Part shown: positions 46,127 to 55,255 of the stretch, in pieces
How positions within the stretch are numbered: the stretch's first letter is position 1
Layout of the letters: each line of letters begins with the position of its first letter
Program-made: the position numbers and the translations under genes
Source of the DNA: Physcousia sp015060555
GTDB taxonomy: Bacteria > Bacteroidota > Bacteroidia > Bacteroidales > Bacteroidaceae
Length of the DNA: 64,000 nucleotides
Direction of reading: 5' to 3'
Assembly: GCA_015060555.1 (NCBI GenBank)
Contig: SUYG01000045.1
Coordinates: 62,001 to 126,000, forward strand
Notes under the pieces: model-generated
Seen by the model: only the letters and a program-made list of their open reading frames with translations
Told to the model about the DNA's origin: nothing
Databases searched by the model: none

Positions 46127-48472
46127 ATGCGAAAGAAGTTCTTTATCACGATTTGGACCGTTTTCTTTGCGGTCATCTTGTTTGTGGTGATAGCCTTTTG
46201 GGCCATTGCCAAGGGATATATTGGCTATATGCCCGACTTGAATCAGCTGGAGAACCCTGTGAACAAGTTTGCGTCGCAGGTGCTCACGGCCGACGGCAAG
46301 TTGCTGGGCACATGGAGTTACCAGCGTGCCAACCGCATCTTTGTTGACTACGACGACATCGCCCCCTCGACCATTCAGGCGCTGGTAGCTACAGAGGATG
46401 TCCGCTTCTATGACCATTCCGGCATCGACTTCAAGGCGCTCATGCGCGCTGTCGTGAAGCGTGGCTTTATGCGCCAGAAGAATGCGGGTGGCGGCAGCAC
46501 GATTACGCAGCAGCTGGCCAAGCAGCTCTATTCCGAGACGGCACACTCCACCACGGAGCGTCTCCTGCAGAAGCCCATCGAATGGGTCATCGCTGTACAG
46601 CTGGAGCGTTTCTATACAAAGGAGGAGATAGTGTCGATGTACCTGAATTACTTCGACTTCCTGCACAACGCCGTAGGCCTGAAGACCGCAGCCAAGACTT
46701 ATTTTGGCAAGGAACCCAAAGATCTGACCGTCAACGAAAGCGCCCTGCTCATAGGTCTCTGCAAGAATCCGTCCTACTTCAATCCCGTACGCTTCCCCGA
46801 CAGGGCTTTGAGCCGGCGCAATGTGGTGCTGGGTCAGATGCTGAAGGCCGGTTATCTTTCCCAGTCCGAGGTTGATTCGCTGTCCTCCAAGGACTTGGGG
46901 CTCAACTTCCATCGCGTAGATCACAAGGATGGGGAGGGCGCTTACGTCCGCGAGTATCTTCGCACGATTCTCATGGCTCATCAGCCCGACCCCAGCAAGT
47001 ATGCTTCCTGGCAGCGCCAGAAGTACTACGAGGACAGCCTCGCATGGGCTGACGACCCGCTCTATGGCTGGTGCAACAAGAACCGCAAAAAGGACGGCAG
47101 CAACTATAACATATACACCGACGGTCTGAAGATCTACACCACTATAGACAGCCGCATGCAGCGCTATGCCGAGCAGGCGATGTTCAACCACGTTGCCAAG
47201 AATCTGCAGCCGCTTTTCGATGCCGAGCGCAAGGGTAAGCCCAATGCTCCCTATGCCGCTGGTATTCCGATGGAAAAAGTGAAGCAGAACCTGCAGCGCG
47301 CCATGCAGCAAAGCGAGCGCTATCTGATGATGAAGCACGCGGGTGCCTCAGCGCAGGAAATAGAGAAGGCTTTCAACACGCCCGTAGAGATGACTGTCTA
47401 TAGCTCCCATGGCGACATTGACACTACGATGACGCCCATGGACAGCATCAAGTACTACAAGAGCTTCCTGCGCTCGGGCTTTGTTTGCATGGACACACGC
47501 AACGGGCAGGTGAAGGCTTATGTCGGCGGTCTCGACTACCGCCACTTCCAATATGACATGGCAGGCATGGGACGCCGTCAGGTGGGCTCTACCATTAAGC
47601 CCTATCTCTATGCGCTGGCGATGGAGAATGGCTGGACGCCGTGTGATGTAGCCCCCAACGTCCAGCAGACTTACCAGGTCGGCAACCAGACCTGGACACC
47701 CCGCAACGGCAGCCGCGCGCGCTATGGTGAGATGGTGACGCTGAAATGGGGCTTGGCGCAGTCCAACAACTGGATTTCCGCCTACCTGATGAGCCAGCTC
47801 AACCCGCGGGCTTTCGTACGCCTGCTGCATGAGTTCGGCATCCTCAATCAGGACATACATCCCTCCATGTCGTTGTGCTTAGGCCCCTGTGACATCTCTG
47901 TCTTGGAGATGGTGTCGGCCTACACAGCCTTTGCCAATCACGGCATCCGCACGGCGCCGCTGTTTGTGACGCGCATCGAGGACAGCGACGGCAATATCGT
48001 TGGAGAGTTTGTGCCTCGCATGAACGAAGTCATCAACGAGGAGAGTGCTGCCAAGATGATTGTCCTCATGCGTGGCGTTCTGGACGGCGGCACAGGTTCG
48101 CGTATGCGCTTCCGCTATAATGTGATGGCGCCGATGGGCGGCAAGACTGGAACGACCAACGACAACACCGACGGCTGGTTCATCGGCTACACACCGTCCC
48201 TCTCTTTCGGCGCGTGGGTCGGTGGCGACGAGCGCGACGTCCACTTCAACAGCATGGCCTATGGCCAGGGCGCTTCTGCCTCCCTGCCTATCTGCGCTGC
48301 CTTCATTAAGAATGTCTTGTCAGACAGCTCACTGGGCTATTCTGATACGGAACAATTCGACATGCCAGAGGGCTTCGACCCATGTGGCACATCGTTTGAG
48401 ATGGGTGGTGATGATACAGAAGAAAACATGGGACTCGACAACTTGGATGCCGACGTTCCCCTGACACAATAG
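46127..48472 (+). CDS. Penicillin-binding protein 1A (transglycosylase/transpeptidase)
   Basis: This 781-residue class A penicillin-binding protein polymerises glycan chains and cross-links peptides in the cell wall. One N-terminal membrane helix (about 7-28) precedes the GT51 transglycosylase domain, with catalytic EDVRFYDHSGID and GGGSTITQQLAKQLY. The transpeptidase domain has the serine motif GSTIKPYLYAL, SNNW and KTGTTNDNTDGW. The C-terminus is acidic. ATG at 46127 is chosen since the frame before it crosses the promoter and lacks a membrane helix. Divergent from pyrB; convergent with folK. Confidence 0.94.
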   Translation: MRKKFFITIWTVFFAVILFVVIAFWAIAKGYIGYMPDLNQLENPVNKFASQVLTADGKLLGTWSYQRANRIFVDYDDIAPSTIQALVATEDVRFYDHSGIDFKALMRAVVKRGFMRQKNAGGGSTITQQLAKQLYSETAHSTTERLLQKPIEWVIAVQLERFYTKEEIVSMYLNYFDFLHNAVGLKTAAKTYFGKEPKDLTVNESALLIGLCKNPSYFNPVRFPDRALSRRNVVLGQMLKAGYLSQSEVDSLSSKDLGLNFHRVDHKDGEGAYVREYLRTILMAHQPDPSKYASWQRQKYYEDSLAWADDPLYGWCNKNRKKDGSNYNIYTDGLKIYTTIDSRMQRYAEQAMFNHVAKNLQPLFDAERKGKPNAPYAAGIPMEKVKQNLQRAMQQSERYLMMKHAGASAQEIEKAFNTPVEMTVYSSHGDIDTTMTPMDSIKYYKSFLRSGFVCMDTRNGQVKAYVGGLDYRHFQYDMAGMGRRQVGSTIKPYLYALAMENGWTPCDVAPNVQQTYQVGNQTWTPRNGSRARYGEMVTLKWGLAQSNNWISAYLMSQLNPRAFVRLLHEFGILNQDIHPSMSLCLGPCDISVLEMVSAYTAFANHGIRTAPLFVTRIEDSDGNIVGEFVPRMNEVINEESAAKMIVLMRGVLDGGTGSRMRFRYNVMAPMGGKTGTTNDNTDGWFIGYTPSLSFGAWVGGDERDVHFNSMAYGQGASASLPICAAFIKNVLSDSSLGYSDTEQFDMPEGFDPCGTSFEMGGDDTEENMGLDNLDADVPLTQ

Positions 48473-48482
48473 CGCGCAACTG

Positions 48483-48866
48483 CTATGCTCCGAGCTCAGC
48501 GAGCGCCGCTTGAACGTAGTCGCGCTGCCAGTCCTCGGGTTTCAGTACTTGACCGTCCATGCACAGCAAGTCGAGGTCAATTTTCACGATGCCCTCTTGG
48601 ACATCTTCGGGCTTACGGCCCAATTCACGCTCAATGCCTTTGAGCAATGAGCGGACGAGGGTAGGGGGCACCGTTGTCTCGATGACAGCCAGCTGATTGG
48701 TGAACATCCGCTTGGAGTTCAAACCCACAGGAGCCGTCTGCACCAGCTCGCTAAAACGCTGTTCGCCACGGAAGGCGATGCCCAGCTTACGACGGGCAGA
48801 TTGCAGCAACAAAGCGCCATATTCGGCATTCGTGCCTAACCCAATATAAATAACATGTTTGCTCAT
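48483..48866 (-). CDS. folK: HPPK-type folate pyrophosphokinase, short form
   Basis: At 127 residues this is shorter than the usual 150-170, but the pattern of 6-hydroxymethyl-dihydropterin pyrophosphokinase is visible: YIGLGTN at the start, FSELVQTAPVGL, FTNQLAVIETTVPP, LGRKP, and IVKIDLDLLCMDGQ with the metal-binding aspartates. The short C-terminus stops soon after the Asp pair and lacks most of the conserved HPR-like end, so activity is not certain. It lies 10 bp from the convergent PBP1A gene. Divergent from kdsB. Confidence 0.75.
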   Translation of the reverse strand: MSKHVIYIGLGTNAEYGALLLQSARRKLGIAFRGEQRFSELVQTAPVGLNSKRMFTNQLAVIETTVPPTLVRSLLKGIERELGRKPEDVQEGIVKIDLDLLCMDGQVLKPEDWQRDYVQAALAELGA

Positions 48867-48922
48867 TTCGCTTGCGAAGGTACAACTTTTTCACCAACAG
48901 ACCAAAAAAATTAGAAAAAAAT

Positions 48923-49687
48923 ATGAAAAAAAATTCATTCATAGGCATAATTCCTGCCAGATACGCCTCTACACGCTTCCCTGCGAAGCCTTTAGCGCGT
49001 CTTGGAGGCGTCACAGTCATCGAAAGAGTGTACAGGCAGGTGGAGGGTCAATTGGATGATGCCGTTGTCGCCACTGACGATGCCCGGATCTACGATGCGG
49101 TGGTTGCTTTTGGCGGCAAAGTTGTCATGACGGGAACGCATCATAAGAGTGGAACTGATCGTGTCCGTGAGGCCTATGAGATTTTGGGGCAGACCTTCGA
49201 TGTGATTGTCAACATCCAGGGCGATGAACCTTTCATCCAGCCCTCGCAGCTGCAAGCCATCAAGGCGTGCTTCGACACCCCGGCCACGCAGATTGCCACG
49301 CTCGTGAAACCCTTTACGCCTGCCGACGGCCTCGCGGCGTTGCAGAACCCCAACAGCCCTAAGGTGGTGATTGATGGCCAAGGTCGTGCCCTCTATTTCA
49401 GCCGCAGCGTCATCCCCTATCTCCGTGGCGTGGAGCCTGCGGAGTGGCTGTCCCACCACACATTCTACAAGCATATCGGGCTTTACGCCTATCGTCCCCA
49501 GGTGCTGCGCGAGATTACGTCGCTGCCTCAGTCCACGCTGGAGGTTGCCGAGAGCCTCGAGCAGTTGCGCTGGCTTCAAGCCGGCTACCACATTCAGGTG
49601 GGCATCTCAGATGTCGAGACCATTGGCATCGACACCCCCGAAGACTTGCAAAGGGCTGAGGAATTCCTGAAGAAATTGAAAAATTGA
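48923..49687 (+). CDS. kdsB: 3-deoxy-manno-octulosonate cytidylyltransferase
   Basis: This 254-residue enzyme activates Kdo as CMP-Kdo for lipopolysaccharide core assembly. Nucleotide-binding motif IIPARYASTRFPAKPLA at the N-terminus, then VATDDARIYDAV, VNIQGDEPFIQP, YFSRSVIPY and a C-terminal GIDTPEDLQRAEEF, all as in the family. The ATG at 48923 is chosen because the motif follows within 10 residues. Likely cotranscribed with dnaB, whose start lies 26 bp downstream. Confidence 0.96.
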   Translation: MKKNSFIGIIPARYASTRFPAKPLARLGGVTVIERVYRQVEGQLDDAVVATDDARIYDAVVAFGGKVVMTGTHHKSGTDRVREAYEILGQTFDVIVNIQGDEPFIQPSQLQAIKACFDTPATQIATLVKPFTPADGLAALQNPNSPKVVIDGQGRALYFSRSVIPYLRGVEPAEWLSHHTFYKHIGLYAYRPQVLREITSLPQSTLEVAESLEQLRWLQAGYHIQVGISDVETIGIDTPEDLQRAEEFLKKLKN

Positions 49688-49713
49688 AAGATTGAAACTG
49701 TCAATTGTTTTAA

Positions 49714-51294
49714 ATGGCTACAACAAGAAAACCCAATAACCGCACCAAAAACGTGGCGGTACCCACAGAAGATGCCTTTGGCCGCCAGCAGCCTCAGAAC
49801 CTGGAGATGGAGCGTGCCGTCATCGGTGCGCTGATGATTGAGCAGGATGCCTACTCGCAGGTGAGTGAGCTCCTGCGTCCCGAGAGTTTCTATGACCATC
49901 GCCATCAGGTCATCTTTGATGCCGTGCGCTCGCTGAGCGCCCAGCAGCGGCCCGTGGATATATTAACCGTTCAGGACTATCTCGAGTCGCAGAACACGCT
50001 GGAGGACGCCGGCGGCGTGGCCTACCTGCTGCAGCTGTCTTCCAGCGTCACCTCATCGGCTCACATCGAGTACCATGCCCGCATCATTGCCCAGAAATTC
50101 CTGGCTCGCGAGCTGATTACCTTTGCCAGCCAGGTCTCGCAGCAGGCCTTTGACACAACCATCGATGTTGACGACCTGATGCAGGAGGCCGAGGGCAAGC
50201 TCTTCTCCATCTCCCAGCAGAACCTCAAGAAGGACTACACGCAGATCAATCCCGTCATCCATGAAGCCTATGTGATGCTGCAGAAGGCCGCAGCCAGGCA
50301 GGATGGCCTCTCGGGCCTCTCCAGCGGTTTTGCCAAAATCGACAAGATCACCAGCGGCTGGCAGAACTCCGACCTCATCATCATCGCTGCCCGTCCGGCC
50401 ATGGGTAAGACGGCTTTCGTGCTGTCTATGGCCAAGAAGATTGCCGTGGACGCGAAGGTGCCTTGTGCCATGTTCTCGTTGGAGATGAGCAATGTGCAGT
50501 TGGTGAACCGCCTGATTGTGAACGTCTGCGAACTGCCGGGCGAGAAGATCAAGAGCGGCCAGCTGCTGCCCTACGAATGGGGCCAGCTGGACAACCGCAT
50601 CCGCCAGCTTTATGACGCACCCTTCTATATCGACGACACGCCCTCGCTCTCTGTCTTCGAATTGCGCACAAAGGCCCGTCGCCTTGTCCGTGAGCATGGC
50701 GTGAGAATCATCCTCATCGACTATCTTCAGCTGATGAACGCCTCGGGCATGAGCTTCGGTTCGCGCCAGGAGGAGGTCTCCAACATCAGTCGTTCGCTGA
50801 AGGGACTTGCCAAGGAGCTGAATATCCCCATCATCGCGCTGTCGCAGCTCAACCGTAGTGTGGAGAAGCGCGAGGGCGAGGAGGGCAAGCGCCCGCAGCT
50901 CAGCGACCTGCGTGAGTCCGGAGCTATCGAGCAGGATGCCGACATGGTTTGCTTCATTCATCGCCCCGAATACTACAAAATCTATCAGGACGAGAAGGGT
51001 CGCAACCTGCGCGGCATGGCAGAGTTCATCATTGCCAAGCATCGTAATGGCGCTGTCGATACCGTGCTGCTGCGCTTCCGTAATGAATACGCCCGCTTCC
51101 AGGACCCCGACGAGGATGTCTATATCCCGGCTCCCGGCGAGAGTGTCACCCTCGGCTCGTCTCTCAACGCAGAAGACACCGATGCTCCCAATGCACCTGC
51201 TCCCAATGCTCCGGCCCCTGAAGCGCCACCCGTGGTCAACGATGCCGACACACCCTTTGGCCCCCCTCCGCCAGCCGGTGATATGCCATTCTGA
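49714..51294 (+). CDS. dnaB: Replicative DNA helicase DnaB
   Basis: This 526-residue hexameric helicase unwinds DNA at the replication fork. The N-terminal helical domain is at about 25-150 (NLEMERAVIGALMIEQDAYS). The RecA-like motor holds Walker A ARPAMGKTAF near residue 225, Walker B IILIDYLQLM and the DnaB signature SLKGLAKELNIPIIALSQLN. About 40 residues at the C-terminus are low-complexity Pro/Ala/Asn (NAPAPNAPAPEAPP), a tail beyond the catalytic core. Whether it contacts other replication proteins is unknown. The gene is not preceded by an intein or mobile insertion, which dnaB sometimes carries. Confidence 0.96.
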   Translation: MATTRKPNNRTKNVAVPTEDAFGRQQPQNLEMERAVIGALMIEQDAYSQVSELLRPESFYDHRHQVIFDAVRSLSAQQRPVDILTVQDYLESQNTLEDAGGVAYLLQLSSSVTSSAHIEYHARIIAQKFLARELITFASQVSQQAFDTTIDVDDLMQEAEGKLFSISQQNLKKDYTQINPVIHEAYVMLQKAAARQDGLSGLSSGFAKIDKITSGWQNSDLIIIAARPAMGKTAFVLSMAKKIAVDAKVPCAMFSLEMSNVQLVNRLIVNVCELPGEKIKSGQLLPYEWGQLDNRIRQLYDAPFYIDDTPSLSVFELRTKARRLVREHGVRIILIDYLQLMNASGMSFGSRQEEVSNISRSLKGLAKELNIPIIALSQLNRSVEKREGEEGKRPQLSDLRESGAIEQDADMVCFIHRPEYYKIYQDEKGRNLRGMAEFIIAKHRNGAVDTVLLRFRNEYARFQDPDEDVYIPAPGESVTLGSSLNAEDTDAPNAPAPNAPAPEAPPVVNDADTPFGPPPPAGDMPF

Positions 51295-51373
51295 GCGTCA
51301 GGAATAAAATTCCTGAAGAAAAAACACGCTTGATTCAAATCTTTTTTGTACTTTTGCGCCCGCAAATCGCAAA

Positions 51374-51460
51374 TTGTACATCGTACATCCCGTACATCGT
51401 ACATCCGTACATCCTCAAATTGTACATCGTACATCCTCAAATTGTCCAATTGTAAATTGT
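51374..51460. repeat. GTACATC heptamer repeats between dnaB and pheT
   Basis: GTACATC occurs seven times within about 80 bp, twice interrupted by CTCAAATT. It lies directly before the pheT ATG. Irregular spacing separates it from the 22-bp arrays. Confidence 0.8.
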
Positions 51461-51467
51461 CAAATAG

Positions 51468-53975
51468 ATGAATATCTCCTACAAATGGCTTCGTGAGTAC
51501 GTCGAGACAACCTTGTCGGCGCAGGAAGTCGCAGCAGCCCTCACTTCTGCAGGTCTCGAAGTAGATGGCGTGGAAGAAGTACAGACCATCAAGGGAGGCC
51601 TCCAGGGCCTCGTCGTGGGCGAGGTGCTCACCTGCGAAGCACATCCCAACAGCGACCACATGCACGTCTGCACCGTGAACATCGGCACGCCCGAGGTGCA
51701 GCAGATTGTCTGCGGCGCGCCCAATGTGGCTGCCGGACAGAAGGTCATCGTGGCCACCCTCGGCACTAAACTCTACGACGGCGACCAGGAGTTCGTCATC
51801 AAGAAGAGCAAGCTGCGCGGCATCGAGTCCAACGGCATGATCTGTGCTGAAGACGAGATTGGCGTAGGCACCGACCACAGCGGCATCATCGTGCTGCCCG
51901 CCGACGCTGTCGTGGGCACTCCCGCTGCCGAGTACTACGGTCTTGAGAGCGACTGGCTCATCGAAGTCGATATCACTGCCAACCGCGCTGATGCCTGCTC
52001 GCACTACGGCGTGGCCCGCGACCTCTACGCCTGGCTCATCCAGAACGGCTACCAGACCGCCCTCCACCGCCCCTCTGTCGAGGACTTCAAGGTCGATAAC
52101 CACGACCTCGAGATTCCCATCCGCGTGGAGAACACCGAGGCTTGCCCCCGCTATGCTGCCGTGACCGTCACGGACTGCGAGGTCAAGGAGAGCCCGCAGT
52201 GGCTGAAGGACCACCTGACCACCATCGGCCTGCGCCCCATCAACAACATCGTCGATATCACCAACTACATCATGATGGCTTTCGGTCAGCCCCTGCACTG
52301 CTTCGATGCAGACATGATAGCCGGCGGCGAGGTCATCGTGAAGACCATGGCCGAGGGCACACCCTTCCAGACCCTCGACGGCATCGACCGCAAGCTCAGC
52401 GACCACGACCTGATGATCTGCAACACCCAGGAGCCCATGTGCATCGGCGGCGTCTATGGCGGCAAGGGCAGCGGCACCTACGAGACCACCCGCAACGTGC
52501 TCCTCGAGAGCGCCTACTTCAACCCCACATGGATTCGCAAGAGCGCCCGTCGCCACGGCCTGCAGACCGATGCCAGCTTCCGCTTCGAACGCGGCATCGA
52601 CCCCAACGGCCAGATCTACGCCCTGAAGCTCGCTGCCAAGATGTGCCAGGAGCTCGCAGGCGGCAAGGTCAGCATGGAAATCGTAGATGTCTATCCCCAG
52701 CCCATGCAGGACTTCCCCGTGGATTTGAAGTATGACTACGTCGATAACCTCATCGGCAAGCACATCCCCGCCGAGACTGTCAAGAGCATCGTCACCTCCT
52801 TGGAGATGAAAATCGTCAGCGAGAGCGCCCAGGGGCTGCAGCTCCTCGTGCCCGCCTACCGCGTCGATGTGCAGCGCCCCTGTGACGTTGTCGAAGACAT
52901 CCTCCGCATCTACGGATATAATAATGTGGAGATACCCCTCTCACTGAACTCCACCATCGCCATCAAGGGCGATGTCGATAAGAGCTTCAAGCTACAAAAC
53001 ATCGTCTCCGAGCAGCTCGTGGGAGCCGGCTTCAACGAGATTCTCAACAACTCGCTTACCAAGGCTGCCTACTACGACAACGAGCTGTGCTACAAGGCCG
53101 AGAACTGTGTGCGCCTGCTGAACCCGCTCTCGCAGGATCTTGCCGTGCTGCGCCAGACGTTGCTCTTCGGCGGCTTGGAGAGCATCAGCCGCAACGTCAA
53201 CCGCCGTCGCGGCGACGTGCAGTTCTTCGAGTTCGGCAACTGCTACTACTTCCACGCCGAGAAGAAGTGCGCAGACATCATCCCCGGCGTCAGCTCCAGC
53301 CGCGACCCCGAAGTCATCAAGCATGTCCTCGATGCCTACAGCGAGGACTACCACCTCGGCCTGTGGATCACGGGCAAGCGTGTCAGCGGCTCGTGGGCAC
53401 ATCCCGACGAGGACCAGTCCTTCTACGTCCTCAAGGCACAGGTACTGAACATCCTCCAGCGCGTGGGCGTGCCCTTTGGCTCCCTCGTCTTCAAGGACGG
53501 CACCAACGACATCTTCTCCAAGAGCATCCTCATCGAGAACCGCGGCGGCAAGGTCATCGCGCAACTCGGCATCGTGGCCAAACGCCTGCAGGTGGCCTTC
53601 GACATCCCCACGGAAGTCTATTTCGCCGACATCGCCTGGCAGCAGGTCATGCGCCTCATCCGCAAGGAGAAGGTCAGCTACACCGACCTGCCAAAGTACC
53701 CCGCCGTCAGCCGCGACCTCGCACTCCTCGTGGACAAGAGCGTCGAGTTCGCACAGATTGAGGCCATCGCCTATCAGAGCGAGCGCAAGCTCCTGAAAGA
53801 TGTCCGCCTCTTCGATGTCTATGAAGGCAAGAACCTGCCTGCCGGCAAGAAATCCTACGCTGTCAACTTCATCCTGCAGGATGAGTCCAAGACCCTCAAC
53901 GACAAGGCCATCGACGCCATCATGCAGAAGCTGATTCAGAACCTGACCAAGCAACTCAATGCGGAGCTGCGTTGA
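51468..53975 (+). CDS. pheT: Phenylalanyl-tRNA synthetase beta subunit
   Basis: This 835-residue chain pairs with PheS to charge tRNA-Phe. Domains in order: EMAP/tRNA-binding fold (about 40-150, EVLTCEAHPNSDHMHVCTVN), B3/B4 editing domain (about 210-390, LHCFDADMIAGGEV), B5 domain (about 400-475), the catalytic-like core, and the C-terminal ferredoxin-fold anticodon-binding domain (YPAVSRDLALLVDKS). Length is typical. pheS is not adjacent, which is usual in this group. Confidence 0.96.
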   Translation: MNISYKWLREYVETTLSAQEVAAALTSAGLEVDGVEEVQTIKGGLQGLVVGEVLTCEAHPNSDHMHVCTVNIGTPEVQQIVCGAPNVAAGQKVIVATLGTKLYDGDQEFVIKKSKLRGIESNGMICAEDEIGVGTDHSGIIVLPADAVVGTPAAEYYGLESDWLIEVDITANRADACSHYGVARDLYAWLIQNGYQTALHRPSVEDFKVDNHDLEIPIRVENTEACPRYAAVTVTDCEVKESPQWLKDHLTTIGLRPINNIVDITNYIMMAFGQPLHCFDADMIAGGEVIVKTMAEGTPFQTLDGIDRKLSDHDLMICNTQEPMCIGGVYGGKGSGTYETTRNVLLESAYFNPTWIRKSARRHGLQTDASFRFERGIDPNGQIYALKLAAKMCQELAGGKVSMEIVDVYPQPMQDFPVDLKYDYVDNLIGKHIPAETVKSIVTSLEMKIVSESAQGLQLLVPAYRVDVQRPCDVVEDILRIYGYNNVEIPLSLNSTIAIKGDVDKSFKLQNIVSEQLVGAGFNEILNNSLTKAAYYDNELCYKAENCVRLLNPLSQDLAVLRQTLLFGGLESISRNVNRRRGDVQFFEFGNCYYFHAEKKCADIIPGVSSSRDPEVIKHVLDAYSEDYHLGLWITGKRVSGSWAHPDEDQSFYVLKAQVLNILQRVGVPFGSLVFKDGTNDIFSKSILIENRGGKVIAQLGIVAKRLQVAFDIPTEVYFADIAWQQVMRLIRKEKVSYTDLPKYPAVSRDLALLVDKSVEFAQIEAIAYQSERKLLKDVRLFDVYEGKNLPAGKKSYAVNFILQDESKTLNDKAIDAIMQKLIQNLTKQLNAELR

Positions 53976-54173
53976 AGACCCACCCCCAACCCCTCCCGTT
54001 AGGGAGGGGAGTGCCTCCGGATAGGGAGTGTCTCCAGATGGGGAGAGTCTCGGGATGGTATTTGACCTGATTTTAAATAATAATAAACATAAACTCTAAA
54101 AAGAATGACCCTATAAACCTTCTATGCGCCAGCCCTACTCCCCTCCCTAACGGGAGGGGTTGGGGGTGGGTCT
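53976..54173. repeat. REP-like 37-bp perfect inverted repeat pair
   Basis: The 37 bp at 53976-54012 recur as an exact reverse complement at 54137-54173, 124 bp apart. Each arm itself folds as CCCCTCCC-GTTA-GGGAGGGG. The first base of the left arm follows the pheT stop directly, and the right arm ends 21 bp before the yebC ATG. Such C/G-rich hairpins are common as dispersed intergenic repeats in Bacteroidota; transcribed, they would form strong stems in the pheT-yebC gap. Confidence 0.9.
54008..54058. repeat. 17-bp tandem repeat inside the REP-like element
   Basis: Three units of 17 bp start at 54008, 54025 and 54042, each beginning GGAG and holding a GGAG/CTCC half-dyad (for example GGAGTGTCTCC). 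Confidence 0.8.
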
Positions 54174-54194
54174 GTCGGGGGTGGGTCTTTTACT

Positions 54195-54926
54195 ATGGGA
54201 AGAGCATTTGAATACCGCAAGGCCGCCAAGCTGAAGCGCTGGGGCCACATGGCAAAAACATTCACCAAGTTAGGCAAGCAGATCGCCATCGCCGTGAAGG
54301 CTGGCGGTCCCGATCCCGACATGAACCCTACGCTGCGTGGTATCATCGCCACCTGCAAGCGCGAGAACATGCCGAAGGACAACATCGACCGCGCCATCAA
54401 GAACGCGATGGGCAAGGACCAGAGCGACTACAAGGGCATGACCTACGAGGGCTACGGCCCCCACGGCGTCGCCGTCTTCGTGGACACCCTCACCGACAAC
54501 CCCACGCGCACCGTGGCCGACGTGCGCAGCGTCTTCAACAAGTTCGGCGGCAACCTCGGCACGATGGGTAGCCTCGCCTTCCTCTTCGACCACAAGTGCG
54601 TGTTCACCTTCAAGAAGAAGGACGGCATCGACATGGACGAGCTCATCCTCGACCTCATCGACTACGGTGTGGAGGACGAGTACGACGAGGACGAGGAAGA
54701 AGGCACGCTCACCATCTACGGCGACCCCAAGAGCTACGGCGCCATCCAGAAGCATCTGGAGGAGAGCGGCTTCGAGGACGTCGGCGGTGAGTTCACCTAC
54801 ATCCCCAACGACCTCAAGGATGTCACACCCGAACAGCGCGAGAGCATCGACAAGATGGTGGAGCGCCTCGAGGAGTTCGACGACGTCCAGACCGTCTATA
54901 CCAACATGAAGCCCGAAGAGACATAA
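54195..54926 (+). CDS. yebC: YebC/PmpR-family protein
   Basis: This 243-residue three-domain protein shows the family start GRAFEYRKAAKLKRWGHMAK, then TLRGIIATCKRENMPKDNID, YEGYGPHGVAVFVDTLTDN and GSLAFLFDHKCVF. Members were first described as transcription regulators; more recent work on relatives points to relief of ribosome stalling at proline runs. Either role is cytoplasmic. An acidic stretch (EYDEDEEEGTL) separates domains 2 and 3. It ends in a strong terminator. Confidence 0.94.
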   Translation: MGRAFEYRKAAKLKRWGHMAKTFTKLGKQIAIAVKAGGPDPDMNPTLRGIIATCKRENMPKDNIDRAIKNAMGKDQSDYKGMTYEGYGPHGVAVFVDTLTDNPTRTVADVRSVFNKFGGNLGTMGSLAFLFDHKCVFTFKKKDGIDMDELILDLIDYGVEDEYDEDEEEGTLTIYGDPKSYGAIQKHLEESGFEDVGGEFTYIPNDLKDVTPEQRESIDKMVERLEEFDDVQTVYTNMKPEET

Positions 54927-54952
54927 TACGCCACCTTATTATATATAGGATT

Positions 54953-54988
54953 AGAGGCTATGTCAAAGACCGACATAGCCTCTTTTTG
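54953..54988 (+). terminator. Strong intrinsic terminator after yebC
   Basis: AGAGGCTATGTC (54953-54964) pairs perfectly with GACATAGCCTCT (54972-54983) over 7 nt, followed by TTTTTG. Confidence 0.92.
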
Positions 54989-54998
54989 TTCGGGCTCT

Positions 54999-55154
54999 AT
55001 CGCCCAACACACCATGGGGCATCTCCCTTCACACCCTGCTGCATCGCCCCTTGCACCATGCATCATCGGCCAACACACCATGGAGCATCATGTTTTCCCA
55101 CATGTGGGAAATTGAGTAAGATCATGCTCTTACAGCCCTAAGACCATGCTCTTA
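54999..55154. repeat. 22-bp period array D (seven units, dyads centred on CATG)
   Basis: Centres lie at 55014/15, 55036/37, 55058/59, 55080/81, 55102/03, 55124/25 and 55146/47, always 22 bp apart; six of the seven have CATG at the centre. The fifth unit holds an 18-bp perfect palindrome, TTTCCCACATGTGGGAAA (55094-55111). The last two are TAAGATCATGCTCTTA and TAAGACCATGCTCTTA. The first four share ATCG/ATCT starts and CACC. The array ends 39 bp before the mntA promoter. Confidence 0.92.
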
Positions 55155-55192
55155 TGAAATTCACGCCCTTGAGTGCAAAAATCCGTGATTCT

Positions 55193-55224
55193 TTTGGTGG
55201 GTTCACGAAAGATGACTACATTTG
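55193..55224 (+). promoter_or_regulatory. Promoter of the mntA-hepT operon
   Basis: TTTG at 55193-55196 and TACATTTG at 55217-55224 are 20 bp apart, a full match. Array D lies immediately upstream. Confidence 0.75.
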
Positions 55225-55255
55225 CAGCGGAAAGCGGTTACAAATAGGATTTAAA

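Noticed and set aside
51374..51460. Another 22-bp array before pheT
   Set aside because: One 22-bp step occurs, but other steps are 7, 9, 15 and 23 bp and no dyad centre repeats; treated as simple heptamer repeat.
51120..52763. 547-codon minus-strand frame across dnaB/pheT
   Set aside because: It is antisense to two certain housekeeping genes and crosses a repeat-rich intergenic region.
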